Positions 8,374-17,084 of a DNA stretch of 32,400 bases are shown here, in pieces; within the stretch, counting starts at the first letter, position 1, and each line of letters starts with the position of its first letter. The DNA lies in the NCBI GenBank assembly GCA_905479705.1, contig CAJQNP010000285.1, forward strand, positions 1 to 32,400. The letters are read 5' to 3'. Made by a program: the position numbers and the translations under genes. Source of the stretch: an uncultured Gammaproteobacteria bacterium (lineage in GTDB: Bacteria; Pseudomonadota; Gammaproteobacteria; UBA9214). The notes beneath the pieces are model-generated. The model did not search any database. It was given only the letters and a program-made list of their open reading frames with translations, and had not been told where the DNA came from.

Positions 8374-9744
8374 TTACTTGATAACCTGGTAACAGGGCAC
8401 GTACTCCTTGCCCGGCAGTTTCATACGGTGCTGCTCGACAAAGGACGCCAGCAGCGCATCCATCGGCTCCATGATGCTGGTATCACCGCGAATTTCGAAA
8501 TGTCCATGCTTCTCGATGGCGCGAATACCCTCGTCCTTGACGTTGCCGGCAACCACGCCGGAGAAGGCCCTGCGCAGGTTGGCCGCGAGCACGTGCCTGT
8601 CCTGGTCCCTGTGCAGGGCCAGGTTGCGCATGTTCTCGTGAGTGGGTTCGAACGGCCTCTGGAATTCCGGGTCAATCGTCAACAGCCAGTTAAAGTAATA
8701 GGCGTCATCATGCTCGGTTCGATAATCGCGCACCTGTCGCAGCCCGGCGTGCATCTCGCGTGACACCCGGTCCGGGTCGTCGATAATGATCTTGTAGCGC
8801 TGCTGCACCTCGATACCCAGGGTGTCGATAATGAACTGGTTAATCTGCTTGAAGTAATCCTCGGTACTCTTTGGCCCGGTCAGGATCAACGGAAACGGAA
8901 TACTGCTGTTATCCGGATGCAGCAGGATACCCAGGATATAAAGAATCTCCTCGGCGGTCCCGGCGCCACCGGGGAACACCACGATGCCGTGACCGACACG
9001 CACGAAGGCCTCCAGCCGCTTCTCGATGTCCGGCATGATGACCAGGTCATTCACGATCGGGTTGGGTGATTCAGCCGCGATAATGCCGGGCTCGGTGATA
9101 CCGAGATACTGTCCGCTGGAGATGCGCTGCTTGGCATGACCGATGGTCGCACCCTTCATCGGCCCTTTCATGGCACCCGGGCCACAACCGGTACATATAT
9201 CCTCACCACGCAGTCCAAGCCGGTAGCCAACTTCCTTGGTGTAGTCATACTCCTCGCGCGATATGGAGTGTCCGCCCCAGCACACCACCAGGTTAGGATT
9301 CGTCGATGGCCGCAAAATACCGGCATTGCGCAGGATATGGAACACGGCGTTGGTGACACCGCTGGAGTTATCCAGGTTGAACTCCGGGTTGTTTTCAATC
9401 TCGTCACTGACATAGATGACATCACGCAACACGGCGAACAGGTGCTCGTTGATGCCCTTGATCATCTTGCCGTCGACAAAGGCATGCGCCGGTGCGCCGA
9501 CGACTTCCAGCTTGATGCCGCGCTCTTTCTGGATCACCCGAATTTCGAAGGACTTGTAGCGTTCCAGCAGTTCCTTGCCATCGTCCAGCTGGCTGCCGCT
9601 GTTCAGGACCGCCAGCGAACAGTTCCGAAACAGCCGGTACAGCCCCCCCTGGCTGGTATCGAGCAGCTTGTTGACTTCAGCCTTTGAGAGCACCTCCATG
9701 CCACCGGATGGTGAGATGCGTGCATCGACGACTTCATATTCCAT
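8374..9744 (-). CDS. ppnN: pyrimidine/purine-5'-nucleotide nucleosidase (PpnN/YgdH, LOG family)
   Basis: 456 aa; VCWGGHSISREEYDYTKEVGYRLGLRGEDICTGCGPGAMKGPMKGA and the LOG motif VVFPGGAGTAEEILYILGILLHPDN. Confidence 0.92.
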   Translation of the reverse strand: MEYEVVDARISPSGGMEVLSKAEVNKLLDTSQGGLYRLFRNCSLAVLNSGSQLDDGKELLERYKSFEIRVIQKERGIKLEVVGAPAHAFVDGKMIKGINEHLFAVLRDVIYVSDEIENNPEFNLDNSSGVTNAVFHILRNAGILRPSTNPNLVVCWGGHSISREEYDYTKEVGYRLGLRGEDICTGCGPGAMKGPMKGATIGHAKQRISSGQYLGITEPGIIAAESPNPIVNDLVIMPDIEKRLEAFVRVGHGIVVFPGGAGTAEEILYILGILLHPDNSSIPFPLILTGPKSTEDYFKQINQFIIDTLGIEVQQRYKIIIDDPDRVSREMHAGLRQVRDYRTEHDDAYYFNWLLTIDPEFQRPFEPTHENMRNLALHRDQDRHVLAANLRRAFSGVVAGNVKDEGIRAIEKHGHFEIRGDTSIMEPMDALLASFVEQHRMKLPGKEYVPCYQVIK

Positions 9745-9792
9745 GATTAATAACTGTTCTCTTTGTAGAAGGATTGTCTCGCGTGAGCCGGG

Positions 9793-10431
9793 CTACTCGT
9801 CCCGCACACGTTCCAGGAATTTACCGAGGCCTGCCCGCGGCACCCGCGTCAGGCCCTGCATGACGGGAAACGGAATCGACTCCAGGGCATAGCGCCCGTG
9901 CAGTTCTTCGAGCATACCGACCCACAGACCCGCTGTCATTTCAGCATCGGCCAGCGCACGGTGAAAGGTCCCGTCGGTGGGTATATTCCGGTATTCGACC
10001 AGCGTACCAAGCTTGTGATTCGGCGCGTCGGGGTAGACGCGCCGCGCGGCCAGCATGGAACAGGCAAACCCGCCACTGTAATCACGGCCAATACGCTTCA
10101 GCTCGGCATCGAGAAAGCGCTGATCAAAGGAGGCATTGTGGGCCACCAGGTCATAGCCCTCGATAAAATCGGCAAACTGATCCATCACCGACTCGCAGCT
10201 CGGTGCCGAGGACACCATTTTATTGCTGATTCCGGTCAGGCCCTCGATAAAGCCATTGATGCGCCGGCCCGGGTTCATCAGGGCCTGAAAGCGCCCGGCG
10301 ACCTGTCCGTTGGTGAGTTTGACAGCACCCACCTCGATGGCCCGGTCACCGCAGTCCGGTGACATGCCTGTCGTTTCAAAATCGAGCACGATGACACTGT
10401 CTGCACTGGTGGTTGTGCTGTTTAATTCCAT
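9793..10431 (-). CDS. 3'-5' exonuclease, DnaQ/epsilon-like (DEDDh)
   Basis: VIVLDFETTGMSPDCGDRAIEVGAVK (ExoI), LVAHNASFDQRFLDAEL (ExoII), FHRALADAEMTAGLW (ExoIII). Internal ATG MELNSTTTSADSV at 10431 preferred over the 10533 start, which overlaps the cupin gene. Confidence 0.88.
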   Translation of the reverse strand: MELNSTTTSADSVIVLDFETTGMSPDCGDRAIEVGAVKLTNGQVAGRFQALMNPGRRINGFIEGLTGISNKMVSSAPSCESVMDQFADFIEGYDLVAHNASFDQRFLDAELKRIGRDYSGGFACSMLAARRVYPDAPNHKLGTLVEYRNIPTDGTFHRALADAEMTAGLWVGMLEELHGRYALESIPFPVMQGLTRVPRAGLGKFLERVRDE

Positions 10432-10439
10432 GGTGCGAT

Positions 10440-10832
10440 CTACTCCTCGAGATCCCGGTAGCTCTCCGCGACAAAGCGCGGTGTACAAATGCACAGGAAT
10501 ACCAGGTCTGTCTGACCGGTATTGGTAATGCACTGCGGCACGTCCGCCGGGATATTCACCACGTCCAGCGGATGGACGGGTTGCGGCGCTGCCCTGTCGA
10601 CCTGGACCTCGCCTGCCCCCTGCAGTATCACGTAGCGCTCAATGGTGGCGTCAAGGCAATGCAGCCGGGTGGTCTTGCCGGGCTCGAGCCGCGCGCGGGC
10701 AATGGAACAGTCCTCGTCCGCGTCGCCATTGTGCAACTCCACGATATGACAGCCCTCCTCGATCAGGGCCTCGGTCTCCGGACGGAAGCGTTCAACCGAC
10801 TCCATGGCTTGCGTCCTCATACGGTCGGGCAC
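10440..10832 (-). CDS. cupin domain-containing protein
   Basis: HNGDADEDCSIARARLEPGKTTRLHCLDATIERYVILQGAGEVQVD...VVNIPADVPQCITNTGQTDLVFLCICTPRF, cupin motifs 1 and 2. Confidence 0.85.
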   Translation of the reverse strand: MPDRMRTQAMESVERFRPETEALIEEGCHIVELHNGDADEDCSIARARLEPGKTTRLHCLDATIERYVILQGAGEVQVDRAAPQPVHPLDVVNIPADVPQCITNTGQTDLVFLCICTPRFVAESYRDLEE

Positions 10833-10936
10833 ACCCGATTAAATCATATCTCATTGTTTTACCGGGATTACCCTTTCATCGCGATTATCATTACGGCTAA
10901 CCGTGCAAACAAAATCAGTAGCCAGTTACCCTGCGG

Positions 10937-11326
10937 TCAATTCTGCCACACTGCCACGCCCTGGCGGCGCAGCCAGTCTGCCAGCGCGGCCTCGCGCTCC
11001 TCTTCAGGCAGCGCCCCGGCGTCAAAGCCATCCATCAGTTCCAGTGCCAGCTCGATGCCGTAATAGCGCGGATACTTGCTGCTACGATAGCCGAGCTTGT
11101 GCTGCTGGAAACGGTCACCGGGCGCGTGGATCGTCATACCGACATACACACAGGGCATGCCCTCGATATAACCGGGATTTTCATGGCGAAACTCCCTGCG
11201 CCACAACACCTCCGGATCCAGGGTGATCACGTACAGGTTGCGGGGCCGCTTCTTCTTGCCGGCCGCCCGCGCCTTCTTCTGCCACGACAGGATCAGCGCA
11301 TCCCGCTGTTCATCACTGATATTCAT
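10937..11326 (-). CDS. GIY-YIG-like small protein
   Basis: NLYVITLDPEV...GMPCVYVGMTIHAPGDRFQQHKLGYRSSKYPRYYGIEL resembles the GIY-YIG layout (Y..x(n)..CVYVGMT...R..QH); family assignment tentative. Confidence 0.6.
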   Translation of the reverse strand: MNISDEQRDALILSWQKKARAAGKKKRPRNLYVITLDPEVLWRREFRHENPGYIEGMPCVYVGMTIHAPGDRFQQHKLGYRSSKYPRYYGIELALELMDGFDAGALPEEEREAALADWLRRQGVAVWQN

Positions 11327-11437
11327 ACCGTGAAGAATCCCTTCTGGACAAAAAATAAAACCTGATTAAAATCCCCGCCTGTTACCATTCCCGTGACTAT
11401 AGCAACACCCTGCAACAAAAGCCGCACAGGACACCAT

Positions 11438-11932
11438 ATGAGCGAAACCATTCCCTGCCCCTGCCAGTCAGGACTTGACTATGATGCTTGCTGCGAACCC
11501 CTGATCAAGGGTACGCGACCGGCACCGGACCCGGAGGCGCTGATGCGCGCCCGCTACACCGCCTTCGCCATGGTCGAAATGCCCTACCTGCGCGACACCC
11601 TGCACCCTGGCCAGCGCGATGATTATGACGAAATCGGCGCCACCGCCTGGGCACGGGACTCTGACTGGACCGGACTGGACATCATCAATGTTACCGGCAA
11701 CCCGGAGACCAACAACAGCGGCACGGTCGAGTTCAAGGCGCACTACCGCCGCAAGAACGAGAAACTCGAACACCACGAACTCGCCGAGTTTCGCAAGAGT
11801 AACGGTGTCTGGTATTTCTATGACGGCAAGATGGTCAGCCCGGGACAGGTCAGGCGCGAGACACCCAAGGTCGGCAGGAACGAGCCCTGCCCCTGTGGCA
11901 GCGGCAAGAAATACAAGAAATGCTGCGGCTAG
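11438..11932 (+). CDS. YchJ-family SEC-C motif protein
   Basis: N-terminal [37 protein letters not shown] and C-terminal [17 protein letters not shown] at 11438. Confidence 0.9.
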   Translation: MSETIPCPCQSGLDYDACCEPLIKGTRPAPDPEALMRARYTAFAMVEMPYLRDTLHPGQRDDYDEIGATAWARDSDWTGLDIINVTGNPETNNSGTVEFKAHYRRKNEKLEHHELAEFRKSNGVWYFYDGKMVSPGQVRRETPKVGRNEPCPCGSGKKYKKCCG

Positions 11933-11950
11933 CCGCGCACTGAAACCAGG

Positions 11951-12829
11951 TTACTGGTCATCTTCATCCAGCAGGATCATGCGCATGATGGCCGAGACCA
12001 CCACAAACCCCATGAAGATAAGGATTGAACGCACCAGGATGTTTCGGTGCGCCTCGCTGTAGAGCGTATTTCCCGGCAACACGACAACATCCCAGCGCGT
12101 GTTTACTACCGGTGAGGTAGCACTGATAAGTCGCATTTCCTTGTCACCCAGTCTGCCGTCTTCCGGCAGGACATCGCGGTTGTCCGGGGGAATTATCTCG
12201 ACACTGGCCGGGTCATTGCGCCTGACAAGCATCAGGCGATGACCGAGCACGTTCGCGTGCTGCAGCACCTCCTCGATCCGGTCGGTCTTGATGCTGATAA
12301 AAAATATTTCCTCCGCCGAACTGCTGCCTTCCCAGTGCGTCATCAGGTCGAAGTGCGGGTATTTTCCGCTGGGAGACTGGTGGCGGTAGGCCTCGTGGAC
12401 ATCTTCGGACACGGCAAAGGCCTTGAGGTCATCCCGGCACATCGGCCCTACCAGTTCCTCCTGTCCAGGCAGCAGGGTCTCGCCATGCTCGTCTGCGATC
12501 GTAAATGACAGGGCATCCGGAAAGAAGCGCACAATCTTCTCCTCCAGTTCTGCGTACAGAGCCTTGTCCTGCGGCCACAACTCGACATTACTCAGAAAAA
12601 AACGGTTCTCCTCCGCAAAGATATCAACCGCCCGCTGGTAGCCCTGTATGTAGGTCTCGAGTTCACTGGCTGCCGCCTTGACGCTCTGCATGGCCAGTTG
12701 CCGCTGGCGGTCATTGAACCCGGAAATGCGCGTCGTGGCATCCCAGACGAGCAGCAGACCGACCATGACCAGTGACACCAGGATCAGCTCATTGGCGAGC
12801 TTTCTCGCTTGCTTGATCTTCTTGTTCAT
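11951..12829 (-). CDS. membrane-anchored Cache-like sensor protein without recognisable output domain
   Basis: 292 aa; N-terminal TM (LILVSLVMVGLLLVWDA), extracytoplasmic Cache-like domain (FFPDALSFTIADEHGETL...FDLMTHWEGSSSAEEIFFISIKTDRIEEVL), C-terminal TM (ILVRSILIFMGFVVVSAIM), then a short acidic tail. Confidence 0.65.
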   Translation of the reverse strand: MNKKIKQARKLANELILVSLVMVGLLLVWDATTRISGFNDRQRQLAMQSVKAAASELETYIQGYQRAVDIFAEENRFFLSNVELWPQDKALYAELEEKIVRFFPDALSFTIADEHGETLLPGQEELVGPMCRDDLKAFAVSEDVHEAYRHQSPSGKYPHFDLMTHWEGSSSAEEIFFISIKTDRIEEVLQHANVLGHRLMLVRRNDPASVEIIPPDNRDVLPEDGRLGDKEMRLISATSPVVNTRWDVVVLPGNTLYSEAHRNILVRSILIFMGFVVVSAIMRMILLDEDDQ

Positions 12830-13123
12830 ATATTCATTAACTGGATGTACCGATTACAACGTGCCTTTAAGTCGTGCAGGCCGACAGCCTCGAACTGCCC
12901 CCGCCCCCGCTGTTAAAACCGCGTGATTATCCGCCACGCCCCTGGCGGACAGTTCACTGTTACAAGTTGCAGTTTGGCTGCTGATCAGGCTACCTGTCAA
13001 CGGCAGCCGGCGCCCGGACCATGAACAACCGCGGCCTGCATGGCCGGGCGTTGCAATTTCCCGGAAGAAAGCAAATCATTGGCAGCGACCAGTATCACAA
13101 CAATCAATAACGGGGGATCAGAC

Positions 13124-13378
13124 ATGGATACTCGCAAGACAGAGTACTGGCGGGCCAACATACGCCTGGTCAGCGGCTGCCTGCTGGTGTGGTTCATCGT
13201 GTCCTTTGGCTGCGGCATCCTGCTGGTGGACTTTTTCAACCAGTTCCAGATTGGCGGCTACAAGCTGGGGTTCTGGTTTGCACAACAGGGCTCTATTTTC
13301 TCGTTTCTGATCCTGATCTTTTTCTACGCCATTCGCATGAACGCGCTCGACCGCCGCTACGGCGTCAGTGAAGACTGA
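13124..13378 (+). CDS. DUF4212 sodium/substrate symporter small subunit
   Basis: MDTRKTEYWRANIRLVSGCLLVWFIVSFGCGILLVDFFNQFQIGGYKLGFWFAQQGSIFSFLILIFFYAIRMNALDRRYGV; directly upstream of the symporter. Confidence 0.9.
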   Translation: MDTRKTEYWRANIRLVSGCLLVWFIVSFGCGILLVDFFNQFQIGGYKLGFWFAQQGSIFSFLILIFFYAIRMNALDRRYGVSED

Positions 13379-13392
13379 GCCGGTACACCGTC

Positions 13393-15204
13393 ATGGACCT
13401 GCAGACACTGACATACCTCGCCATCGGCCTGAGCTTTGCCCTGTATATCGGCATCGCCATCTTTTCGCGCGCATCCAGCACCGGTGATTTCTATGTCGCC
13501 GGAAAGCACGTGCACCCGGTTGCCAACGGCATGGCAACCGCGGCCGACTGGATGTCAGCGGCCTCGTTCATTTCCATGGCCGGGCTGATCGGCTTTCTCG
13601 GCTACGAGGGCGGCATGTACCTGATGGGCTGGACCGGCGGCTATGTATTGCTCGCCATGTTGCTGGCCCCCTATTTGCGCAAGTTCGGAAAATTCACGGT
13701 CCCGGAATTCATCGGTGATCGTTATTACTCGCAGCTCGCGCGCATTGTCGCCGTCATCTGCCTGATCTTCATTTCATTTACCTATGTCGCCGGACAGATG
13801 CGCGGCGTGGGCATCGTGTTCTCGCGCTTCATGGAAGTCCCTATCGAGACCGGTCTTTACATGGGGATGGGTGTGGTCTTTATCTACGCCGTACTCGGTG
13901 GCATGAAGGGTGTGACCTACACCCAGGTGGCGCAGTATTGCGTGCTGATCTTTGCCTACACGGTCCCGGCCGTGTTTATCGCGTTCAATGTCACCGGTGT
14001 CGCCCTACCGCAAATCGCACTGGGCAGCGAGGTCGTCGACGGTTCCGGCTACCTGCTGGAAAAACTCGACAAGACACTGGTTGACCTCGGCTTTGGCGCC
14101 TACACCTCACCGTTTAATGACAAGTCCATGATCGACGTGTGCGCCATCACGCTTGCCCTCATGGTCGGCACCGCCGGCCTGCCGCATGTGATTGTGCGCT
14201 TTTTTACCGTACCCAGGGTCCGCGATGCCCGCATCTCTGCCGGCTGGGCGCTGTTGTTTATCACCCTGCTGTACACCACGGCCCCGGCCGTCGGCGCCCT
14301 GTCGCGGCTGAACCTGATCGAGACCGTCAACGGGCCGGAGGGTAGCGGGACGGCCTATGCCGTCATGCCGGACTGGTTCAAGACCTGGGAAAACTCGGGC
14401 CTGCTGGCGTGGTACGACCACAACGACGACGGCAAGGTACAGTACGCCGCTGGCAAGGTCTTTTCCGGCGACGGCAAACCCGTGTTCGCCGGTGAGCAGC
14501 GCGGCGAGCACCGCGAGCGCGTCACCAGCAATCCCGGCCAGGGTGACATGATCGCCAATGCGCCGTTTGCCAATGAACTGTACGTCGATCGCGACATCAT
14601 GGTACTGGCGAATCCCGAGATCGCCGGCCTGCCGAACTGGGTGATCGCACTGATTGCTGCCGGCGGTATTGCCGCCGCGCTGTCGACGGCCGCCGGCCTG
14701 CTGCTGGTGATCTCGTCGAGCATCTCGCACGACCTGCTGAAGAGTACCTTTACACCGAACATCAGCGAGAAGCAGGAACTGATGGCCGGACGGCTCGCGG
14801 CCGGTATCGCGATCACCATTGCCGGCTACCTGGGGCTGCATCCACCGGCGTTTGTTGCACAGGTGGTCGCGTTTGCTTTTGGCCTGGCCGCGTCCTCGCT
14901 GTTCCCGGTGATCCTGATGGGGATCTTCAGCAAACGCATGAACAAGTGGGGCGCTATTTCAGGCATGCTGACCGGCCTGACCTTTACCCTCGGATACATC
15001 ATCTACTTCAAGGGCGTGTTCGTGGAACCGTTTGCGGCCAACGTACCCGAGAACTGGTGGCTGGGTATTTCGCCGGAGGGTGCCGGCGTCATCGGCATGT
15101 TACTAAACTTCAGCGTGGCCATGATTGTTGCCCGCAACACGGCACCGCCTCCGGCGCATATCCAGCAACTGGTTGACGATATACGCATTCCCAAATCGAC
15201 CTGA
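13393..15204 (+). CDS. sodium:solute symporter, VC_2705 / ActP-like subfamily
   Basis: 603 aa polytopic; GDFYVAGKHVHPVANGMATAADWMSAASFISMAGLIGFLGYEGGMYLMGWTGGYVLLAMLLAPYLRKFGKFTVPEFIGDRYYS. Confidence 0.92.
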   Translation: MDLQTLTYLAIGLSFALYIGIAIFSRASSTGDFYVAGKHVHPVANGMATAADWMSAASFISMAGLIGFLGYEGGMYLMGWTGGYVLLAMLLAPYLRKFGKFTVPEFIGDRYYSQLARIVAVICLIFISFTYVAGQMRGVGIVFSRFMEVPIETGLYMGMGVVFIYAVLGGMKGVTYTQVAQYCVLIFAYTVPAVFIAFNVTGVALPQIALGSEVVDGSGYLLEKLDKTLVDLGFGAYTSPFNDKSMIDVCAITLALMVGTAGLPHVIVRFFTVPRVRDARISAGWALLFITLLYTTAPAVGALSRLNLIETVNGPEGSGTAYAVMPDWFKTWENSGLLAWYDHNDDGKVQYAAGKVFSGDGKPVFAGEQRGEHRERVTSNPGQGDMIANAPFANELYVDRDIMVLANPEIAGLPNWVIALIAAGGIAAALSTAAGLLLVISSSISHDLLKSTFTPNISEKQELMAGRLAAGIAITIAGYLGLHPPAFVAQVVAFAFGLAASSLFPVILMGIFSKRMNKWGAISGMLTGLTFTLGYIIYFKGVFVEPFAANVPENWWLGISPEGAGVIGMLLNFSVAMIVARNTAPPPAHIQQLVDDIRIPKST

Positions 15205-15242
15205 TCGCGCCTGCATGGCGCAGCCGCGCCCGCCGGCCAAAA

Positions 15243-15297
15243 CCTGCAGGAGCGGATCGCATCCGCGACAGAGGTGTATTCCTGTCGCTCCTGCAGG
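15243..15297. repeat. REP-like palindrome pair
   Basis: CCTGCAGGAGCG (15243-15254) and its perfect inverse CGCTCCTGCAGG (15286-15297), enclosing GGATCGCATCC. Confidence 0.75.
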
Positions 15298-15323
15298 TAG
15301 GCAATCACCTGCGTATCAACTGA

Positions 15324-15348
15324 TGCAGGAGCGCCCTGCAGGCGCGAA
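15324..15348 (+). repeat. REP-like element TGCAGGAGCGCCCTGCAGGCGCGAA
   Basis: One mismatch from the 17026 and 24026 copies. Confidence 0.75.
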
Positions 15349-15370
15349 CATCCTAATCTGCCGCAACCTG

Positions 15371-15898
15371 CTACAGCTCGCCACCTGAAAACACCAGCGG
15401 TTGGCGACACTGTCTGCAGAGATAGCGCCCCTTGCCAGTTTGTGCCCGGTTGTGGCGCACGGCACTCACGGCATGCGTGTTACACGCACAGCTGTATTCA
15501 AAGCGACGCTGGCGGCGCTGCGGGATACCACTCAGGTCATAGCGACAGGTTACCGAGGGCTCCGCACCCAGGCGGTGCATCACCGCGCGCCACTCGATGC
15601 CGTGTGGTTGTACCTTGCGACGACCATACAAGGCGTTGACGATGAAATGCGCCACCTCGTGCGGAACGGTATTGGCCAGGTTATCCGCGAAATACTTGCT
15701 GAAGATATACGGGTTATAGCGAATCTGCCGTCGCTCGCCCTGCACCCGGTACATCCCCGCACTGCGCCCGGTCAGGTCAAAGGTGATCAGCGGCGGCGTA
15801 AACGTGCGCGCATACAATCGCTCTGAACGGCGGATACATTCAAGGGTTGCGGCGACGACCTGATCCTGACGGGAAGGCTCGAGAGACTCGACTTGCAT
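15371..15898 (-). CDS. sprT: SprT-like zinc metalloprotease-fold protein
   Basis: TVPHEVAHFIVNALYGRRKVQPHGIEWRAVMHRLGAEPSVTCRYD (HExxH) and C-terminal zinc ribbon YSCACNTH...GRYLCRQCRQPL. Confidence 0.85.
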   Translation of the reverse strand: MQVESLEPSRQDQVVAATLECIRRSERLYARTFTPPLITFDLTGRSAGMYRVQGERRQIRYNPYIFSKYFADNLANTVPHEVAHFIVNALYGRRKVQPHGIEWRAVMHRLGAEPSVTCRYDLSGIPQRRQRRFEYSCACNTHAVSAVRHNRAQTGKGRYLCRQCRQPLVFSGGEL

Positions 15899-16052
15899 GA
15901 TGTCATCCGGACAGCGAGTGGAAACTGCATTTTTATCACTCTGTCAGGAACAATGTAAATAGCTGTCGTACAAATATCACAAAGAAATAACCTGAAGAAA
16001 AACCAACCTGCCGTGATGGTTCTGTGACACGACAGGGTATACACTGTCGCGC

Positions 16053-17000
16053 ATGAACGAGACCCTCAGGAACGCCATCCACCACCAGCGTGTTGAGCTT
16101 GCCGAGATGCTGCAGGAACCACTTGGCGAACTCGCAAAACAGTGCGCCAGGGTGTGGGACTCCCGTGAAGAACTGGACAGCATCCTCACGGATGGTTTCC
16201 GAACCGTACCCCATTGCCTGTTCCTGTATGCGATGAATTCCGAGGGCATACAGATCAGCGACAACATCGGTATTGGCGGGCTGCTACCGGAACATTTCGG
16301 TCGTGACCGCTCCGTGCGCCCCTACATGCGCGAGGTCGTACCGCCCTGGGGATTCCTGCTATCCGACGCCTACCTGAGTCTGCGCGCACACCGGCCATCG
16401 GTAACCGCCGTGCAGGTCGTTCGCAGCAACGACGAGATGCTGGGTTTTATCGGCGCCGACTTTGACCTGCGGGACCTGCCGTCCACCACCGAGACCGTCG
16501 AGGAACCGATCGACTGGCGCCAGATCAAGGGTGACCCGTCGATTCGCGGTACCGTGTTCCAGCAACACCGCGTCGAGAGCCTGATGGACCGCAACATGGA
16601 CACGAACTGTGCGGTGCTTGAAGACCTGATTACCGAGCGCGGCCTGTTCCAGGCGGTGATCCATTTTTCCAGCAGCCGCGCCACCGTGTGGTTCATTGAT
16701 GACCCGTTTCGTTACCGCATCTTTGATCACGAGGCCCTCAGTGATCCAGACATCTGCCTGCTGTACCCGCGCCGCCAGTACCCGGGCGAGGCCGTCATTC
16801 CCCGGGACCGCGTGATCGACGTCCTCAACGGCATGCGCCAGCTGCGCACCGCGGATGACACGCTGTACCTGCGCTCCGCATCGATCAATATTTTCAACGG
16901 ACTGGTCAGCCTGACATTCTCCTGTGACGGTACCCACTACATGTCATGGCAGGAATTTCTCGACAAGGACATGTCCTTCTGGGTAGGCTGCGCAGCCTAG
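16053..17000 (+). CDS. soluble PDC/Cache-like sensor domain protein
   Basis: 315 aa, no TM segment; NEIL-like AMNSEGIQISDNIG...GRDRSVRPYMREVVPPWGFLLSDAYLSLRAHRPSVTAVQVVRSNDEMLGFIGADFDLRDLP resembles Cache/PDC PAS-like domains (GRDxSxRPYM...LSD.Y.S). Confidence 0.75.
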   Translation: MNETLRNAIHHQRVELAEMLQEPLGELAKQCARVWDSREELDSILTDGFRTVPHCLFLYAMNSEGIQISDNIGIGGLLPEHFGRDRSVRPYMREVVPPWGFLLSDAYLSLRAHRPSVTAVQVVRSNDEMLGFIGADFDLRDLPSTTETVEEPIDWRQIKGDPSIRGTVFQQHRVESLMDRNMDTNCAVLEDLITERGLFQAVIHFSSSRATVWFIDDPFRYRIFDHEALSDPDICLLYPRRQYPGEAVIPRDRVIDVLNGMRQLRTADDTLYLRSASINIFNGLVSLTFSCDGTHYMSWQEFLDKDMSFWVGCAA

Positions 17001-17025
17001 TAATCCGGCAGCACCTGACCAGTGG

Positions 17026-17075
17026 TGCAGGAGCGCCTTGCAGGCGCGATCGCGGCTACAAGCCGCTCCTGCAGG
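17026..17075. repeat. REP-like palindrome pair
   Basis: TGCAGGAGCGCCTTGCAGGCGCGA (17026-17049), then inverted CGCTCCTGCA (17064-17073), with inner GCGGCT/AGCCGC. Confidence 0.8.
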
Positions 17076-17084
17076 AAGCCATAC

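Noticed and set aside
10413-11063. 216-aa plus-strand ORF
   Set aside because: Antisense to the cupin and GIY-YIG-like genes, runs across a real intergenic gap; no motif.
12930-12949. TCCGCCA-cgcccc-TGGCGGA hairpin
   Set aside because: Seven-bp stem without T tract between divergent genes; too weak to call a terminator or RNA element.
14107-14841. 244-aa minus-strand ORF inside the symporter gene
   Set aside because: Antisense shadow of a well-supported transporter; no recognisable domain.
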